Below are positions 5,745 to 8,799 of a DNA stretch of 8,799 nucleotides, piece by piece. Both the position numbers and the translations under genes were made by a program. Origin of the DNA: Candidatus Hydrogenedens terephthalaticus JGI OTU-1 (GTDB lineage Bacteria > Hydrogenedentota > Hydrogenedentia > Hydrogenedentales > Hydrogenedentaceae). The stretch is from the NCBI GenBank assembly GCA_000493945.1, contig AWNW01000043.1, positions 1 through 8,799 on the forward strand, written 5' to 3'. The notes under the pieces are model-generated. The model searched no databases and was not told the origin of the DNA. It worked only from the letters and a program-made list of their open reading frames with translations. Each line of letters begins with the position of its first letter. Position 1 is the first letter of the stretch.

Positions 5745-7883
5745 ATGCAGAATTGGGAAATAAGTTCGGCTGAGGTTTTTACAGAGTTGGTTCCTTTTAC
5801 GCATGTATTGAAGAGAGATGGGCGAAAGGTTCCTTTCTCGGCAGGAAAAATAACCCAAGCCATATTAAAGGCAGGGAAAGCTACTGGGGAATTTGGGATA
5901 GATATTGCTCGCCGTTTAACACTTCGCGTATTGGCTCTTTTGCAAACGATGCCGTTAGATGAACATCCTACTGTCGAAGAAATTCAGGACGCAGTAGAAG
6001 AAATTTTATTAATGTCGCCTTTCAAGAAAACGGCGAAGGCATATATCCTTTATCGAGACCAGCATGCGCGTATCCGCGAAATGGTCAACAAAGCCGATGT
6101 AGATTTGATTGACCGTTACCTTGAAAAAATGGACTGGAAAGTTCAGGAAAACAGCAATATGGCGTATTCTCTTCAAGGTTTGAACAATTATATTTCCAGT
6201 GAAATTAGCAAGGTATATTGGCTCAATAAAATTTACACCCCGGAGGTTCGAGAAGCACACCGTTCCGGGGATTTACATCTACATGACCTCGGTTTATTAT
6301 CGGTCTATTGTGTAGGCTGGGATTTACAAGACTTGTTGCTAAATGGTTTTCAAGGAGCACCGGGAAAAGCAGAGAGCAAACCGGCAAAACATTTTCACAC
6401 AGCATTGGGGCAGGTTGTTAATTTCTTTTATACTTTACAGGGTGAAGCAGCAGGGGCGCAGGCTTTCAGTAATTTCGACACTTTATTAGCACCTTTTATC
6501 CGTTATGACGGATTGGATTATCGTGAGGTCAAACAAGCACTACAAGAATTTATTTTTAATTTGAATGTAGCCACGCGTGTTGGTTTCCAGACCCCATTTA
6601 CAAATGTGACATTAGACTTGCAACCGCCAGCCAACTTAGCCAATCAGCCTGTTATCATTGGTGGCGAATATCAAGATGCTACTTACGGTGAGTTCGCAGA
6701 GGAAATGAAGATATTCAATTCTGCGTTTCTTGAAGTTCTTTCCGAAGGAGATGCCAAAGGACGGGTATTCAGTTTCCCGATACCTACCTACAACATTACC
6801 AAAGATTTTAACTGGGATGACCCGGACCTTATCCGTTTATGGGAAGTAACAGCGAAATATGGTATTCCCTATTTTGCTAATTTTATCCATTCCGACATGT
6901 CCCCCTGTGATGCTCGTTCCATGTGTTGTCGTTTGCGTCTGGATTTGCGTGCATTGGAACGGAGAGGAGGCGGACTTTTCGGGGCAAATCCGTTAACAGG
7001 GTCTATCGGTGTGGTTACCATCAATATGCCACGAATTGGATATTTGTCTGCGGATGAGGATGAATTTTTCGACCGATTGGATAATTTAATGAATATTGCC
7101 CGCACCAGCCTTGAAACAAAGCGGAAGGTTCTCGAACAATTGACCGATAACGATTTATATCCTTACACAAAATTTTATTTGCGGAATGTATACCAACGAT
7201 ACAATCATTATTGGAACAATCATTTTTCTACAATTGGCTTGGTTGGAATGAATGAAGCATGCCTGAACCTACTTGGAAAGGATATTGGCACGCCTGAAGG
7301 TTCCGAATTTGCCATCCGCGTATTAGACCATGCAAGAAACCGATTAAGAGAATTTCAGCAGGAAACAGGCAATCTATACAACCTCGAAGCAACCCCCGCA
7401 GAAGGCACCAGTTACCGCCTTGCACGGCTGGATTATGAACGCTATCCCGATGCCCATTTCGCAAACATGGAACAACTGAAGAACGGCAGTGTCCCATTTT
7501 ATACCAACTCCACACAATTACCTGTAAATTATACCGATGATATTTTCAAAGTGCTTGACTTGCAGGACCCGCTACAAACACGATATACCGGCGGAACGGT
7601 TCTGCACATCTTCTTAGGTGAAGCAGTAGCCAACCCCAATTCGGTAAAAGCATTCGTGAAAAAGGTATGTGAGGGATACAAACTTCCTTATTTTACTTTA
7701 AGTCCCAGTTTTACCGTCTGTCCACAGGATGGGTATATTCGTGGAGAATTTCCGTCATGTCCCAAATGTGGAAAAGAAACAGAGGTATACTCTCGTGTTG
7801 TCGGTTATCTGCGACCTGTAAGTCAATGGAATGAAGGGAAACGGGCAGAATTTGAACTGCGAGCAAGATACAAAATTGATTAG
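5745..7883 (+). CDS. nrdD: anaerobic (class III) ribonucleoside-triphosphate reductase
   Basis: NrdD reduces ribonucleoside triphosphates to deoxy forms without oxygen, using a glycyl radical. An N-terminal ATP cone (about 19-112, KRDGRKVPF at 23-31) is the dATP/ATP overall-activity switch. The barrel carries DLHLHDLG at 176-183, YCVGWDL at 188-194 (C189 as likely substrate-reducing cysteine), the GEAAGAQAFSNFDTLLAPF stretch at 233-251 and MCCRLRLD at 393-400 (C394/C395 site, by family the thiyl-radical region). Near the C-terminus RVVGYLRP (684-691) holds the radical Gly687, preceded by a zinc site with C659, C672 and C675; the fourth position is D662 where Cys or His is usual. The length of 712 is normal for the long form. 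The ATG at 5745 has AGGGAG (5731-5736) eight bases upstream. nrdG follows by 42 bases; the promoter, NrdR boxes and DnaA array lie upstream. Confidence 0.97.
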   Translation: MQNWEISSAEVFTELVPFTHVLKRDGRKVPFSAGKITQAILKAGKATGEFGIDIARRLTLRVLALLQTMPLDEHPTVEEIQDAVEEILLMSPFKKTAKAYILYRDQHARIREMVNKADVDLIDRYLEKMDWKVQENSNMAYSLQGLNNYISSEISKVYWLNKIYTPEVREAHRSGDLHLHDLGLLSVYCVGWDLQDLLLNGFQGAPGKAESKPAKHFHTALGQVVNFFYTLQGEAAGAQAFSNFDTLLAPFIRYDGLDYREVKQALQEFIFNLNVATRVGFQTPFTNVTLDLQPPANLANQPVIIGGEYQDATYGEFAEEMKIFNSAFLEVLSEGDAKGRVFSFPIPTYNITKDFNWDDPDLIRLWEVTAKYGIPYFANFIHSDMSPCDARSMCCRLRLDLRALERRGGGLFGANPLTGSIGVVTINMPRIGYLSADEDEFFDRLDNLMNIARTSLETKRKVLEQLTDNDLYPYTKFYLRNVYQRYNHYWNNHFSTIGLVGMNEACLNLLGKDIGTPEGSEFAIRVLDHARNRLREFQQETGNLYNLEATPAEGTSYRLARLDYERYPDAHFANMEQLKNGSVPFYTNSTQLPVNYTDDIFKVLDLQDPLQTRYTGGTVLHIFLGEAVANPNSVKAFVKKVCEGYKLPYFTLSPSFTVCPQDGYIRGEFPSCPKCGKETEVYSRVVGYLRPVSQWNEGKRAEFELRARYKID

Positions 7884-7925
7884 CTCCCTTATTAAACGAT
7901 AATCTAAAATAGAGCCATTATCCTT

Positions 7926-8537
7926 ATGAAGATTGGTGGATTTCAGCCTTTTTCCTTATCAGACTTTCCCGACTGCGTTTCTGCGATTGTATTCACTCAA
8001 GGTTGCAATTTCCGTTGCCCTTTTTGTCATAACCCATCATTAGTACTTCCTGAGTTATTTCTGCCACCTATTCCCGAAGAAACCATATTTACATTCTTAA
8101 ACGAACGGAAAAACAAGTTAGACGGGATAGTAATTACAGGTGGAGAACCTACAATACAATCAGACTTAATAGAATTTGTGAAAAAAATCAAGGAATTGGG
8201 TTATAAAGTAAAACTTGATACAAACGGATCAAACCCCGAAGTAGTAGAAAAATTGATCAAACATAATCTAATTAATTACTTCGCTCTGGACATCAAAGCA
8301 CCATGGCATAAATATGCACATCTGACAGGGGTGGAAACAGATATTGAAGCAATAAAGAAAACGCTGATGATACTATTACATAGTTCTATCCCCTGCGATT
8401 TCCGTCTAACATACGCAAAACCGTTATTGAATGACGAAGACATTCAAGAAGTTCAATCCTACCTACCACCAAATCGTTCATTAACCATTCAAAAATTTAT
8501 CCAAAAAAATGTATTAAATCCCACCCTTTTCATATAA
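7926..8537 (+). CDS. nrdG: anaerobic ribonucleotide reductase-activating radical-SAM protein
   Basis: NrdG uses a 4Fe-4S cluster and S-adenosylmethionine to make the glycyl radical on NrdD. The cluster motif is CNFRCPFC (C27, C31, C34; CxxxCxxC) within TQGCNFRCPFCHNP. Other radical-SAM marks are ITGGEP at 70-75 (SAM-binding GGE) and KLDTNGS at 96-102. It is of the long NrdG2 type, not the 150-residue E. coli type. At 203 residues it ends at LNPTLFI, where long homologues usually run some 20-30 residues further after an L-D-P motif, so the C-terminus looks clipped, though the catalytic core is complete. Its start has no clear Shine-Dalgarno (only GAG about 13 bases upstream); a GATAAT/ATTATC inverted repeat lies in the 42-base gap after nrdD. 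It is probably transcribed with nrdD. Confidence 0.93.
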   Translation: MKIGGFQPFSLSDFPDCVSAIVFTQGCNFRCPFCHNPSLVLPELFLPPIPEETIFTFLNERKNKLDGIVITGGEPTIQSDLIEFVKKIKELGYKVKLDTNGSNPEVVEKLIKHNLINYFALDIKAPWHKYAHLTGVETDIEAIKKTLMILLHSSIPCDFRLTYAKPLLNDEDIQEVQSYLPPNRSLTIQKFIQKNVLNPTLFI

Positions 8538-8559
8538 AAAATTACCCTATAAAATCTTA

Positions 8560-8674
8560 TCATTTCTTCACATCCTCATCTATCAATTCTTTGACCACCA
8601 ATCTGTAGATGCAAATAATCTTTCGCCCCTATATTTTTAAATCCATGCCCTTGATAAAAATAGATAGAAATTAT
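8560..8674 (-). pseudogene. remnant of a GNAT acetyltransferase C-terminus (frameshifted)
   Basis: On the minus strand, from 8674, one frame reads IYFYQGHGFKNIGAKDY, which fits the conserved GNAT end motif F-Y-x-x-x-G-F-x-x-x-G. About seven codons later a shift of one base opens a frame reading YRLVVKELIDEDVKK and then TGA at 8560, a believable protein end of the sort GNAT proteins have (LVM-KEL). No start or N-terminal acetyl-CoA-binding part is present: the sequence before it is the palindromic repeat at 8681-8712. It is best read as a decayed fragment; the short length makes this tentative. Confidence 0.4.
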
Positions 8675-8680
8675 CCTCCA

Positions 8681-8712
8681 ATGTAGCACAGACATTTTGT
8701 CCGTGTTCTCTT
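8681..8712. repeat. palindromic repeat, copy 1 (imperfect)
   Basis: It begins ATGTAGCACAGACATT and ends GTGTTCTCTT, and aligns along its length with the copy at 8767-8799, differing by a few substitutions and one base missing in the loop. The stem CACAGAC / GTCCGTG has one mismatch. It abuts the acetyltransferase remnant. Confidence 0.7.
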
Positions 8713-8766
8713 TCTGTCCTTGCCCCTACAAATATATCAATAAAAACATACCTAATGTACCCCACT

Positions 8767-8799
8767 ATGTAACACAGACATTCCTGTCTGTGTTTTCTT
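8767..8799. repeat. palindromic repeat, copy 2 (perfect 10-bp stem)
   Basis: AACACAGACA (8771-8780), loop TTCC, then TGTCTGTGTT (8785-8794) form a perfect 10-bp stem, followed by TTCTT to the window edge. As RNA on the plus strand it resembles a factor-independent terminator and could end nrdDG transcripts. The second copy 86 bases away suggests a dispersed REP-like family. The copy may continue past the window. Confidence 0.7.

Noticed and set aside
1..8799. tRNA, rRNA, transposase or integrase genes
   Set aside because: No cloverleaf-like or rRNA-like stretch and no transposase or recombinase motifs were seen on either strand.

Overview
The window comes from an AT-rich bacterial genome of a lineage that uses oxygen-sensitive deoxynucleotide synthesis. 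It carries a class III (glycyl-radical) ribonucleotide reductase with its radical-SAM activase, exonuclease VII genes, a typical Sec/SPII lipoprotein and a divergent Lgt-family membrane protein. I cannot assign a phylum. The NrdD is of the long type seen in Thermotoga-like and many uncultured anaerobes. The intergenic regions are large and extremely A+T-rich.

Left half, minus strand, reading from 4298 down to 1: xseA (GTG start) overlaps by ATGA with a 33-codon xseB that stops after its first helix. Next come a small secreted protein with 19 cysteines in its predicted mature part, a 454-residue protein with one C-terminal membrane anchor, and an Lgt-like integral membrane protein cut by the window edge. 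The last three lie close together in one direction and look like an accessory cassette appended to, or inserted in, the xse operon. I do not recognise the two middle proteins.

Centre: a monocistronic lipoprotein gene (4418-5098, plus strand) is divergent from xseA. It is followed by about 645 bases of non-coding DNA. That DNA holds the most striking structure here: a head-to-tail array of DnaA boxes repeating every 11-12 bases (5422-5509), then two NrdR-box-like palindromes 31 bases apart (5515-5561), the second overlapping the -35 element of a good sigma-70-type promoter, then a leader able to fold into alternative hairpins.

Right half, plus strand: nrdD (5745-7883) and nrdG (7926-8537) form the anaerobic ribonucleotide reductase pair. 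NrdG makes the glycyl radical on NrdD, and NrdD reduces ribonucleotides to supply DNA synthesis. The DnaA array and NrdR boxes in front suggest that dNTP supply is tied to replication initiation, or that this spacer is itself a replication origin or a DnaA-binding reservoir. The right edge has a frameshifted remnant of a GNAT acetyltransferase and two copies of a small palindromic repeat.
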